Origin: Distichodus sexfasciatus
Taxonomy: Eukaryota > Chordata > Actinopteri > Characiformes > Distichodontidae
Reading direction: 5' to 3'
NCBI GenBank assembly: GCA_032718565.1
Contig: JAVGVS010000761.1
Location: forward strand, 1 to 64,000
Length of the DNA stretch: 64,000 bases
The notes beneath the pieces are model-generated. The model was not told the origin of the DNA and did not search any database. It worked only from the letters and a program-made list of their open reading frames with translations. Position 1 is the first letter of the stretch; every line of letters starts with the position of its first letter. Shown piece by piece: positions 12,476 through 26,981 of the stretch. A program made the position numbers and the translations under genes.

Positions 12476-12506
<31 letters not shown>

Positions 12507-13659
12507 TTACCAGTGCCGGGCTGCACGGTGGTGATGAGGGTGTTGTAGTGTGCCTGTGCTCCGTTGAACTCAAATTCCATCGTGGACTTGTCCTCATCCC
12601 CGAACACGTCAGCTCCGGCGTGGCTGAGACGCAGGAACTCCTGGTAGTGCAGCTCCAGGCTCTTAATGATGTTGCGGTACTCCTCCGGCTTCATCTGGGA
12701 CAGCTACACACACACACACACACATACACAAAGGGATGTTTAACACACACCGCTGCCGGTACCTTTCCAACTTTTACACCATGAATCAAATGAGGAAGCG
12801 GTTTATTCCGTTATCAGATGTGTCCGATGCTCTCACCATGCTGACTGTGAGGGATTTAATGCGCTGGATGTCCCTCATGCAGTACTGCCAAGAGATCAGA
12901 CTCTTGATGTTGATGTTCAGCTGGTTGCAGATGGCCATGATGGCCTCGAAGTACTGCTCGTTCCTGAGAATAAATCCAAATGAATTTAGCACAGTGCAGA
13001 AATTCCCAAGCAGATGCACTGTGAGTATAAATGAGGGAGCTCATAATTGTGGCAAACATTGAAAATTCTTTCTCTGTTCCAGCAAAGTGACAATTACACT
13101 CACCACACCGTAAACATGTAGCTACAGTACTCTGTACAATGACAATTATCACCAACAATATTTTCATATCAACCACACGACAACACTGAAAAATAAAATT
13201 CTAATTTATGAAAAATAAAAGCCCCCTTTACCAACACACACAGACGATCTGCTCCAGACCATTTCTTTAACATTTCGAGGTACTGCACACATTTAAGGTA
13301 TGCTAGGGAATATAATAACTTTAAGTCAAATATAATAAGTTATTAATCACCTTGTTGTAAATTTGATAAGATGACATTTTATTTGTTCACTGGTAAAAGT
13401 GCTGTGTATTGTTAATATGAAAATTTCATTCTGAATTCAACATTGATGGAGCTTTGTAACTTGGTCATATTTATTTATATAAGTGTGTGTGCGTGTCGTA
13501 CTTGTTGGCCAGGTTGATGCTGAGTGGGTTGGGAGGAGGGACGATGAGACACACTGAGGGCACGTGCATTTCCAAACCTCCAGGTCCAGTCACCGCCCAC
13601 TTACTGCGCTCAGAGTTGTCCTTCAGGATGGCCTCGTCCCCTTTGAATATGGCCTTCTG

Positions 13660-13690
<31 letters not shown>

Positions 13691-16600
13691 AAACAATGTT
13701 ATTATTATTCATTTTATCATGATTAATAAAATAATAATAAAACAACAAATATATAATACTTTTATTATTATAATATTATATTAATATTATTATTATTTTT
13801 TTTATTTTTTACACTAATATACATCCTTCAAATTTCATCAGTCTAGGGCTGTGCGATATGACCAAAATCTCAAATCCTGATAATGATAAAGATTATTATA
13901 TCATACTACATTATATTATATATTTACATATAATAACAGGATTAAAATGACTTGATATTTTAAATTACACTCTGACAAATGAATCCTTTTGTTGCAGTGT
14001 TTTTGGCTTCTCATTTTCTGTGTGTGTGTGTGTGTGTGTGTGTTTTACCTGCTGCTGTCTGAAGTCACACAGGGCCTGTACGATCACAGGGCTGCTGCTT
14101 TTCTCCTCGGGATTGCGAGGTTTCAGGCGAACGATGCTCTTCGACTTGTTCACCAGCGTCTGCACCATTCGTTTGTTCTCCATCAGCCTCTCCCTATCTT
14201 TCTGCTCACACACACACAAATCAACAACACAGAGAAAATTTGGAACTTTTGATAGCATGCATGTTTAGTGAAATTATTTGAATTTAATTGAATTACTGAA
14301 TTCCACTAAATAAAATTGTAATAAATGCAGTCTGTTAAAGTCTGTCCTGTCCACATAAGGAATAAACTGCTATGAGATTTTAATAAACTTAAACCAAAAT
14401 GTAAGTGCTCTCTCATGGTGTTGTGGTATTGCAATTACAGCTCTAAAAGATGTTATTTTAGTTTTACACTGCATAGAACACATTTGTTAAAATAATAGAA
14501 TAAAATAAATAGCTGAATTATTCCAAATAAAATTAAAAGAAGTCAAAGTAAACTGTCATCTCGACTTCATACGAGTATACAGAGAGACGAGACGACGTGA
14601 CTCCAGGTTCTACAAAGAATGTACATAGAATATAGGCATATATATAAACACTATAAATATAAAAATTATAATTATAAACTCTAAGCTATACCATAAATAT
14701 TGCAACAGCAGTCAAGTGGAGAAAAACTACAATTACAATACTGGAATGTACTTTGGTGTAAAATGTGCGTGTGTGTGTGTGTGTCTGTACCTCCAGGTTT
14801 TTCAGCAGCTCAGTCAGACTCTCCAGAGGTGTGGATTTATCGCAGGTGTATTTCTTCCGGATGTTCTCGTGGTCCTTCTGCAGTTTGGAAGACGTCTCGT
14901 TTACATCCTTGAAGAACTGTGGAGTAAAAGTTGAAAAGACAACAATACAGTTAATTACCCATTAAAAAATGATTTAAAGTGAATTCAAATGAGTGATTAT
15001 TTGTCATTGTGAACACAGCACAGCACACGGTGCGCTACCGCCAAATGTGACCCATCCATGAAGGAGCAGCGTGCAGCTGACGCTTGAGGATGGGGCAGGA
15101 CTTGGGGACGCTACCTCGCTCATGAGTACTGGTCCGGGATATGAACCAGCGACCTACTGATCACTGGGGCTATGCACCTCAGCTGCCCACCGCTGCTTCA
15201 TGGATGGGTCACATTTGGTTGCGGTGCACCGAGTGCTGTGCTGTGTTGACAAACACGTGTGTAAATAAGTGTGTGTGCTGAGACCTGGCTGTAGGCTGCG
15301 TTCTCCTTCAGGTGGACGTGGATGCACTTGGTGATCTGAAGTATCCAGCTCCACTGGGTCTGCAGTGTGTCCATGTAGGCCTGACAACAGCACACAGACA
15401 TTAGTAAATTACATTTTTCATAATGCCTTAATTAGTGCTGGACGATACGGAATAATCTTGAAAATAATATTGTGATATTTTTAACCTATATCGTGATACA
15501 TAATATATATCTCGATATATATTGGGGGACATTTACATTTTCCCTACAATTCCCTGTGCACGACTTAGAGCCAGGTCACAATAATGAGATGGACGTGCGT
15601 CCGGAATAAACACTGAAAATATCAAATAAATATCTGTATTGTGAGTAGAACGTTGAATATGAGGTTTTGTCTGTAACCGGAGCGTTTTTCTGCGCGATGG
15701 CGTTCCACATGAGAGTCACGAGTGCTCGCAAAAATGCTCCAGCTCAGTCAAATCTTTCCCTTTATTACAGACAAAACTCATATTTAAACTGATAAACAAC
15801 AACCAGCAGTCTACTCACAATACAGACATTTACTTGATATTTTTAGCGTTTATTCCAGACGCACATCCATCGCATTATTATGACACGGCTCCGCTTGTAA
15901 ATACTGAAAAAATCCTTAAAATATGTGTCTCTTACCTCGATTTTAACCGAGGCTGGGTGCTGGTTCTTCAGTAGCTGGTCCACTTTGGCCTTCAGTTTGT
16001 TGAGCTCTTTCTCCTTCTCTTCCAGATCGCTCATCAGCTTCTGTTTTGGGAGACACAACCCGTCAGTAACGGCAAAACTGATTTAGAAGGACATGTTCGC
16101 TGTATAAGATCTCCTGCCTAAGGGCCTGTGTCCACCAAACGCAGATTTTCCACTGGCCGTGCCTATTTTTAACACAAATCCTATGAACCTCAGCGAAAAA
16201 AACGCTGGTGGAGATGGTTTATTACCACAGCGGTCAGAGCGCTTCAACTTGAAATCCGTTCAACGTCTCGCTTGCTAATCTCTCTCTTGCTAACCAATCA
16301 AAATTGAGGAAGAGGTGGCACATATAAATCAGTGCTACTCTCCCAGCCGTTTTCTTGCACAGTTTATCTCATGCACCCAATCTGTACGTCGTTGATGTAG
16401 ACGTGAGTATCTACATCAAACACTCTCTCATAATTACAATTTCATTATTTCATATTTCTGCTGTAAAAAATGAGATTGGCGTCAAAATTTAGTTTTAACA
16501 CAAAGCTTCCTGTTTAGGCATACTGGGTTCCAGAAATACAAATAACCATAAAAATGTAAAAACATCGGAGCCAATAATCGGTCAGGGGGCGTTTTCCAAA

Positions 16601-18703
16601 AGCATAGCTGCTAACATAGTGTGTGTGTGTTTACCGAGTAGCTCTCCTGCTTTTTGGGGATGTAGGCGTCGATGTTCTTGTCCCCCCAGTCAAAGACGAG
16701 CTCCTCCTCCTCCCTGTCGTTGACCCACATGATGGCGCGTGAGATCTCTTCGAGGATGCTCTGCAGCTCACGCAGCTGACTGGCACGCGCGTGAGACTTT
16801 TTCTACATTGAGAAACAATTAAGAAGCGTCAACAGGGTCGGAACGTGTACAGAATTGAAGGAACTGAGGATATAAGGGTCCAGAATAAAGACGGGGATGA
16901 CCACCCGGGGGTTATGGTCACCTGTAAGCTGTCCCACTCCTGCTCCAGACTGTGAAGTAAAGCCTTGTCTCCTTTCTGCGTCTGCACAATCACACAGAGT
17001 TAACATTGTCAGTGTGTGTGTTTGCATAAATGCAGGAGAGTTTACTTGCTTGTGATTGTGTGTGTGCGAGTCTTAGTTTGCATGCATGAAAAAAAATATG
17101 TATGTGCATAAGTATGTGTGTGTGTGTGTGCACAAATGTGTGATTATGCTTGTGTTTGTAAGTGTATCAGTAGTGTGCATGCATGATAAATACAAACACA
17201 TGTGCTTGCATTTAAACACATCCATATGCATGAACACATGTGTGTATGCATGAATGTGTGGCAGTGTGTGTGTGTATCTTAGTTTGCATGAAATACATAT
17301 GCACGTGTGTGTGCATGCATAAATGTGTGAGAGTTTGTGTATATCTTAGTTTGCATGCATGCAAAATATGTGTATTCTTGCAAGTTCATGTGCATGAGTT
17401 CACATGCTTGTGTGTGTGTGTGTGTGTGTTTGCATGCATTAATGTGTTGTAGTTTGCATGATAATTTTTAATTTGCATGCACGAAAACTGGTCAAAATTT
17501 AGACTAGGTAAACATGTGCAAATACATGCATAAGAGTGAATGTATGTCAATGTATCTAAGCTTGTGTGTGTGTATCTCACCAGTTCGTCTCTGGCTCTCT
17601 GCACTTCTGCGCTCCTCTGGATGGATGTGTGGAACTTGTTGTGGTTCATGATCTGCTGGTTGATGGTCTCAGTGTCATCACCGAAGGGAGACGTCTCGAT
17701 GAGACGCTGCACACACAAAACAGATCGAGGTCATAATCATGTGGTGCATTTAGCATTTTTGGTCACATTACTGCATTGCCGTCAGCATTCCCAGGCCGTC
17801 TGAGTGTCTGAAGTGTAGAGCGTTTCTGGTTGTTTAATGCTCGAAACCATCTGCACTCGACACTAACAGGATGTTGGTGGCCTAGTGGTAGGACACTCGC
17901 CTTGGGATCAAGAGGTTGTGGGTTTGAATCCGACCTCTGGCGTTACCAACACTGGGTCCCTGAGCATGACACTTAACTTAAGTAGCTCTCAGGGGAATTG
18001 TCCCTGAAATTAGGAAGTGTAAGTCTCTCTGGATAAGAGCGTCTGCTAAATGCTGTAAATGTAAAATCAGCAGCAAGTCTGGCGTGTCTTAAATGCTCAT
18101 AGAAGCACAACACACACCATCATCGGTGTCGCTGCCGTGTTATTAATGCAGTATCAACAATGAAATCCCACATGTGACTTAAATACAGAAAAATCATTAC
18201 AGTGGACTTTATCGGTAACATGTAAATCAACCAAAAATGCTGCTTTTTGGCAGTGCTTGGGGACAGTACCTTACTCATGAGTACCTCACTGGTACCTTTA
18301 CCAGTCCAGGACTTCCACCAACCTCCGACCACGGCACAAACTCCCTAACCATTACACTAACCCTGTGCCAGCGAGGTGTGTGTGTCTCTGTGGTTGTTGT
18401 TTTGCGCAGCTCCATGTCCTGGCCTCTAGGAGGCAGCAGCTACTCATTAAAGGAGGACTCCAGCGGCAGGTTAAAGTGCTGTTGGCCCCCATTCAACACA
18501 GCGGTGAGCAGAAATTCCCCACATAGGGCTGGGGTTAGAGAATCTAGCAGCTTTCGTCTTGTTTAAACAGGACAGGAGATTAAATCTCCGTTCATCTTGT
18601 ACACTGAGTTTACTCGTGTGAGTTTTCACATGCTTTTAATGTTTAATAATGGAGAAACTGAAAGAGGTGTTTTAACAAACCAGTTCTATAACTTTACTGC
18701 CTG

Positions 18704-18740
<37 letters not shown>

Positions 18741-21700
18741 GGGTGTGACCAGAGGGTGTGTGCTAGAAGAAAGTGAGTGTCTGTCATTGTGTCAGGGAGG
18801 AATGCATTTTTGATGAAGGGTGTGAAAGGGAGACGAGGGGGAGAAAGAGAACATTTGTTAACTGTTAATACATCTGGAACAGACAGACAGACAGATAGAC
18901 AGATAGATAGATAGACAGACAATAAACAGACAGACAGATAGACAGACGAAAAACAGACAGACAGATAGACAGACAATAAACAGACAGACAGATAGACGGA
19001 TAAACGGACAGATAGATGGACAGACAGATAGATAGATGGATGGACAGATAGACAGACAGAATAATAGACAGACAAATAGATAGATAAACAGACGAATAAA
19101 CAGATGGACAGATGGATAGATAAGGTACGACAAGGCAGGTAATGGAGTGAGACAGAGGTGACGGATGGACAGATAACAGAATGAAAGAGAGAGGGAGTGG
19201 TGGAGAACAAAGAGGTGAGAGAGGAGTGCAGGTAATGGAGGAAGAGAGAGAGAGAGATAGAGAGCAGACAGATGGGGAGAGGCACAGCGTACAGGGTGTG
19301 TCTGCAGCAGGGGGTGTGTGTGTGTGTGTGTGTGTGCGAACTTCCTCCATTACAGGTAACAGTGAGTCATTATGTAGTGACTCTCCCTCCTCCATCTCAT
19401 ATTCCCTCTCTCCCTTTCTCTTTCACCTCTCTCTCCCACACACACAGTTCTCACCAAGTCTCTATCTCTCTCTCACACACTCCACATGCTCCCCATCTCT
19501 TTCTCTCCCTCCCTCTCTCGTTCCCTTTCATCTCTTCTTCTGTCACTCCGTCCATCTCTCGTCTCACTTTCCCTCTCCTTCTCTGTCCATCCCTTTCTCT
19601 TTTTCTCTACCTCTCACCCCTCTCTCTTTCTCCTTCTCTCTCTCTCTTCTCCTGCTCTCTCTTTCTTCTGCTCTGTCAATCCCTTTCTCCTTCTCTCCCT
19701 CCCTCCCCTCCCTTTCACACGAGCCCCTACTTTTAGCAGAGTATCTCATTTCGGAATGTGAGATAAGATGAACCTACTAACCCCCTCAAACACACACACA
19801 CACACACACACACACTTGAACACTGGTACAGCAGGTTTGGGATTTTGGAGTGGGGTCATGTCGAGTGAGTTCCATTGAGGTGCTGTCATGCAGTCCGGAC
19901 TGAGTGTGTGTGTTTCACGCGGTGGTGAAACCGGTTCGCTGGTGAGCAGATCCTGCTGCTGGACTACAGGAGCCGGGATTAGATTAATCGGTGATAAAGC
20001 CGGACCTCATTTCCGCTAACTCGGAACGGACGGGACGGAGCGGCAGCAAGACTTCTTCTTGATGATGTGAGAAAAAGCCAAAACAACAAGAGCAAACCCA
20101 CACTGGTCTGAGTTTATGGGTTTTAACAGTCCCACTGCACGGCTGCACCTCGTTTAGGACACGTCCATTCTGCTAGTGAATGTGAATTTAGCTAGTTTAA
20201 AAGTGCAATGATACACTATGAGTTAAAAAGTAGTGTAATGCTGAGAGAGTTGGTCCCCTGACCGGAGGGTCGTCGGTTCAAGTCCCAGACTGGTAAAGGT
20301 AAAGGGCGAAAGGCAGAGTTCACATTTGGTTGAGGTGTTTTATGACATTTAACTCTTATTCCGCGTGTCTTCCATTCTCTAATTAGAGTCTCCCAGAAGC
20401 AACTGGGGGTTAAGAGCCTGCCAAGGGTAATATTTTAGGTTCTACTGGGATTCAAACCCCCAATCTTAATGTTCACCAACACTGGGTTTCAGTCATTTAT
20501 ACCACAGTGCCCCCTCCGCCCAACAACAAGCTGTAATTCCGGTTTGGAGATGCCTCAGGCTCTCTAACCCTTTAACCCTGTCTTAAATCAGGTACCCACC
20601 TTCTTCTGATTGATCCAGCCCAACGCATCCTGGACGGTCCTGCTCATTTCCTCTCTGCCAACGCTGCTGCGCTTCCTGCGGACCGTCGTTCCCATCGAGC
20701 CATAGATTCTCGACTGAATACTCATGCAATCGTCAATACTGGAAATACACACACAGTAACCAAGTTGAGTAATTTTGTGATGCTCCCTAACACTGCAGCA
20801 TTAACGAAGTGTGTCACTTTTAGCGTGTCGTGCTCCAGGCTGCTAGCACACGTAACACAGCTGGGGGAAAGGAAATTTCTTCATGCGATGCACTTTCGCT
20901 GGGCAGACTGCTTGGGTTTCTGCTAGGGATGCACGATATGAGAATTATGGTCAGATGCCGATACTGATGCCGATTAACGAGGAAGTCAAGATATTTCGCT
21001 TGCCAAAGTTCCACTGCATGCTCAGAATTCTGGCACAAAAATAACACCATAACTCTGATATTTCTAACACGGCGCCAAGTCAAGGGAGTGTGAACAGAGC
21101 ATTTCCAGAGTAGTGCACAACATTTTAAGATAAAGTCACTTCCCGCCCTATAAAATGTGCCAAGTCAAATAGGGCGCGTGTGACTCTCCATGTGCACTAC
21201 CTAGTGTGTAGAGAGCTGTTAAGCTACAACCCCGGCTATTTCCTGAGATGCGTACTACCATATAGAAAAGTATGATAAAGGCATTTTACCTACTATACTA
21301 TTAAGTGCAGTAGTACACGGCTCGGGACACGGCACATGTGTGAGCTCACATTCGCTAAGTGAGACAAACACGCAATTTACTTGAGTGTGTAAAGACAAGA
21401 GATTTTGCTCGATGAACATTCCACAAATTTTGCCACAAAATAACGGCATACATTTTAAGACAGAAGGCATGGGGCGTATTAAATCCCACCTCGGACTTTG
21501 GACATGCCTGGGACAAGCGCTACCTTTCCCACGTACAATAAGTGCGTCATCAAATATCAGTTGAAAATATCGGACAAATCTAAGCACTGGTCCGATGCAA
21601 CTATCAGCCGATTCCGATACGATTCTGATATTATCGTGCATGCCTAGTTTCCGCCTTTACGATTGAACCAACAACCAGCACTGTCAGCATAGACTCTAGT

Positions 21701-24700
21701 GAAGTGCAAACACGCTTTTGAGGGTTTTAATAAATTAAACGTCTTAATCAGTAACCGAGCTGGTCACATAAAATGGAAAAGATAACTTTTATGCAGCAAT
21801 AATAAACTTTCTTAATTTCTCCAATACCAAAAGCAGTACTGATAAAGTCTGTCATCATTTAGCCCCAGTGTTTTCATACCGGATTTTGGTTTCCCAATGA
21901 TTCCCGAACATGTACACACATGCTGTATAAAAAGACACACACACTTCTTACCTTCTAGAGATGGAGTCGGTGGGCTGGCCGAGAGACTGCATTTCTCCAA
22001 AACACATTTTAAGTTGTCGAATGTCTTCCGACGCGTTTGCCATGACGCTTTCAAAATCAGGTGAAGGTCCACCCTGGAATACACAAACACGGAACCATAA
22101 TCAGTTACAACTAGGGATGCTCCGATAACGACTCAAACGGCTGGATCGGGTATCGGTGGCATTGAGCTTATCTATGGAGCCGATCTGTAAACTGGTTCTG
22201 CACGGGAAGTGTGACTGTGGTAAAGCTGGTTTATTGTTCAACATTCACACTAATTCCTACATATTAATATGACAATGAGCAGAACAAGCAACACAACACA
22301 CTACAAGCCCAAAAGCAAATCACACCATTATACTGTTTAATTTCCTTAACAACACCAGCTCTCACTCACAATCTTGTGTTCCTGATGCTTTTAGCGCCGC
22401 AGGATTAGGGAGCGTCACTAAATGACACAACTGTGTTTAAAAGAATCATGTTTGAGATGTTATTTAATAATAAATCATTTAGCATATACATGTGGGTGTG
22501 GAATTATTACATTGTTTTAGTTGGGGGAAAGTATTTAAGTCAAGTATTTCCTTAAGCAGAACAGAATAATGTCAGTCTCCTCCTCACAGAAAAATACATT
22601 ATTTAATTATTTTAATTATTCATTAAAAACTGCTATGGGATCAGTACTTGACATATTCCTTTGTTCTCATCACGCTCTAAATCTGGCTGTAATGCGACAG
22701 GATTAAGACAGTGTGGCTTTGTTGGGACCTGAAACACAGGGAACCTTAGACAAAAAAGCAGGGCCTCAAACAGCCTCCTTTATCCCGCAGTACAATCTCT
22801 CATTCACTGGAGCCTGAAGAAAGACATGCTTTAAGTGAAGAAACTGTTAAATGAGCCCTAAAAAACATTAATCCCTCTCTCCTGCATTCCAGCTCCATCC
22901 TGACACAGCCTCCACCTCCTGCTGGAGCCAAACTACCGTCTTATGAAACATCGGCTTTATGGTTTTATGCCTGTCATATCTTCCTTTTATTGCTTTTATA
23001 ATCCTGCTGTTTTCTACCAACCCCCCATTATATTTTCACTTGTTAAAATCTGTCCGAATCTCTTTTTAAACTTACGAAGCCATGAAGCAGTTACAGGCCC
23101 TCCAGGATTTCGCGATGTTGCGATCGCAACTACAAATGGAAATTCAGTCGATCCCTGCAAATTCATTACTGCCGTGCAATTTTGACCAATTACCGCAACT
23201 TTTCCACAATTTTTGACCAATCATTGTCATTTCCCGCAAAACGTTGAGCCATATGTCAGCGAACTCACTTCCTTTTTACGTTTACAAGACGCAGGAAAGG
23301 TGTGATACAAACACCTCACATTTACCATTTAAAAATAATGAAATGATTAAAGGTTAATAAAAATAATAGTGCTTTTGTTCCCTTCACTTTAATTCATTGT
23401 TAAACAATCATTATAAACAACAAATCGCCTAAATCACAACTTTCACAATTCTTTTTAGAAAAGCTGCCGCAAATACAGGCACTTTAGGACGCAACAATCT
23501 CAGCAAGGCCCACGACAGCCTGGAGGAACAGATGTTACATGTTGCAGTACACGTTGTTTCTTAATGTTAACGTTGTGGTGTGTAATGTCATATACAAGAG
23601 ATTTATTATTCTAATTATCTGACCTACTCCAACACTTTACCACTCTATCACTGCTTCATTGTAAATGTTGCACCAAATTAATGAAAATATACTTAATTGT
23701 TTAGTACTAATTCTGAAAATTAAAGTGACAGTGCTGAGTATTGGCAAGATTAAATAAATTAAAATATACTTTAATGAACTTCCTCCTGCAACAAAACGGC
23801 TAAAAACACCAAAACATTCAATGCAATTAAAAAAAAAAAAAAAAGCTGCCATAAAATCAGGCATTTTAGGCTACAACAATCACCAAAAACCCACGAATTC
23901 TTGACGGGACCTTTATTCATTAACCTCACTACAAACAGTATAAATAAAAAGCAAAATCATTGTATACAGTGCAGTAACAAACAACATATCTAATAACTAA
24001 ATAACAGTAATTAACACTGTGTGTGTGTGTGAGGGGGTGTGTCTGGGTGTGACTTACGCTTTCCAGAATTTGTTGAGCAAATTCGAGTTTCTGCATGCAG
24101 TGATTGTACAGGAACTGAGCCTTCTTTTGGCTGCTGGCTGTTGACATGCTGAAATAAACAAACACGGCGGTTAAAGCAGACCTGAGAAGAACGAAAGAAG
24201 GAAAGTAAAACTAAAGTAAAACAAACATAAGCTCAACGAAAAGCTATTTGATCCAGTTGGTGACTTACACAACATAACGAAACGATTGTGTGTGTTTTAT
24301 AAAACGCGGTTCGTCTCCCGTATTAAATCTTACTCAGTTGATTGTGAAACTTCATCTCCGACATGGTTCCAGACCCGGGCACTGAACTCTGACTCAACAA
24401 CAACATTTCACTACATTTACACACACACACATTAAAACCCTTTTTGCGTCACTAAAGTCAGTGTGGGTGCTGCAGTAAAACATAACTGCAGGGTTTTGAC
24501 TGCATTGTTCTCGGCCGCAGGTCGAGTGTCAACAAGAAGCGAGTGTGTTGTATAATTTATGAATGCAACACAAGAAGAGGGTTTGTTAACTTCTTCCACA
24601 CTCAAAACTACAGACCGAAAAACCTAACAGAGTGGTAATTACTCTGCATTTACAACGTGTTATCGCCGGGATTAGAAGCCTCAGGTGATGGACTTTCATG

Positions 24701-26949
24701 CAAAATGTAAAAACAAGTATCTAAGGTTCTGAACCAGAATGAAACACATTGACACAAACTCTAACTCTTAAATAGTAAAAACACACTGATGAAAACATAA
24801 ACCTCAGACCTGTAAAAACGCTTTAACTCTTTATGTACTACATCATAACAGTTAGTTCATATACATAATAAACTGTCGGTCTGTCTTTTCTTTCTCTCGC
24901 TCTCACTTTCTGTATCGTTTGTAATAAAAAGATCAGTTTGACCAAGTGACTTTTAGCGCTGTTGTAATAATAATTATGATTAGGATTATATTTCCAGTGG
25001 TGAAAGGGTTCTGAACATTTTTACTTAAGTACCGCTACATTGCTAAAATAGCACTCATTTACATGTAAAGGTCCAGATGTTTAAAACACTAAGTAAAAGT
25101 ACTGGTTTCAAAAAGTACTCAGAGCAATAGTCACTTTTGAAACGTTAATATTTATTGAGTTAATATTCCTCCTCGTTTTTCTAGTCTAATAGTTGTTTAA
25201 AAATGGTCTCACTAAAATGATAATGCTACTGTGAGCAATCACACATGAACACCGGTCAAACTTTTAAACATTCATTCAAACCGTAGACACAGTAATGAAA
25301 TGGCATTGTAAACGTAGAAATATTTTAGTTTGTACTCAAATACAATGTTCAAAGTCAACTTTATTGCCATCTCTGCTATAAACTGTACAAGTATACTGAG
25401 AGACGAGACGACGTGGCTTCAGCTGTGACAGTGCAACCAACAAAGAACAAGGTACAGAGAACAAATAAGGCACATAGAATAAACAATGTATAAATAGAAT
25501 ATAAAATATACACTTTAAACTAGAAGCAGAAAAAGAGACAATCAGGATGTGGTGCTCAAGCTACAACCTACAATTATAGTCTTGGAGTTGTCTTTTACAC
25601 TGAATGTGTACAAGATCTGTAACAGTTTCAATATGAAAAAAATCTATACAAACAGTCTATTAAATTAAACAGTATCTCGTAAAATGTCTGACTAACATTA
25701 AGGGCTTGAACTGAAGGCACCTGGGCTTCATGCTCAGTTCAGTTCGATTGAAGAAGAGCTGAAACGTTTTTAAGAATTTAAAAATAACGAGTTTGTAATG
25801 TACAGTATGGTCACGTCAAACTGCTGCTGATCTTACGCACATTTAATGCACACAAGTACATTCCATGATTGTAACTGCAGTTTTCTCTACTTGACTGCCT
25901 TCACAATATTTCTACGTTATTGAAATCCTCACATAATGAAACTGCACATCATTTTAATACTTCTAGCTTAGACTTTTTAGAGATGCTGCTATCATTTCAT
26001 ATTGTTTTTATATTGAACTTTTGCAAATCTTATACACACTCAATGCAAAAGACAATTAAAGGATTGTTGTAACTAGTTTAGCTGTTGCAACACTTGGCAC
26101 ATACCATTCAACACCTCTATGTGTAACTAAATTACAGATTTTCGCCTTCCTTGAACGACGCTCTTTTCCAGAGCAACTTTCATTTCCAAATTTCAGGTCA
26201 CCGGTTCTAATCATGGCTTCGTAAAGGTACCACTGAGGTACTCATGAGCAAGGTACCGTCCCCAAGCACTGCTCCACTGGCGCTCCCAAAACAAATCTGC
26301 CCACTGCTCCTTGGCTGCGTTCACCATCACAACTCACTTGGTTCAAAGGTGGGTATCCTAACCACTACAGCACCTCTACTCCACTTCTTTTCTTTCATTC
26401 ATTGCTATTCAACATTATTCATACATATTACTGATTGTAGCTTTTCTTCACTTGCCTCATGTTATGATTTGCACATATTTTAAACCTCTCACATAGTTAA
26501 TTTTGACTTTAAAAAGATACTGCTATTTTTAATACACTGTCTGTTTGGAATTTCCATACTGAACTGATGCAGGGCTTATTCACAATCAATGCAAAAAGAC
26601 AATTCCACAACTATAATTGTAGTTTGACTATTGCATTTAATTTAAATGACCTTTTTTCCACTTCTAGTTTAGAGTTTATATTGTATAGTTTGTTTGTTTA
26701 TATGTGTATATTCTACGTGACTTCTTTTGCAGTGTAAAAACTGGAGCCACGTCGTCTCCTCTCTCCACTTGTACATAGCTGTGGTGACTACAAAGTTAAC
26801 TTTGACTTTCAAATATTCCTAATTAGAGTAATTCCAGTTGATATCTGTGGTACCTGTAGGTGTTGTGTGGCATGTTGGAGGCCCGGGTGCTGTAGGTGGT
26901 GTTGTAGGTGGTGGTGTTGTAGGTGAATCCGTCCCCGAACTCCGCCTGC

Positions 26950-26981
<32 letters not shown>

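Noticed and set aside
18686..19395. Ser/Val/Leu-rich 199-aa and 176-aa minus-strand frames
   Set aside because: They are translated GATA/GACA and GT repeats without stops; no splice or codon signal.
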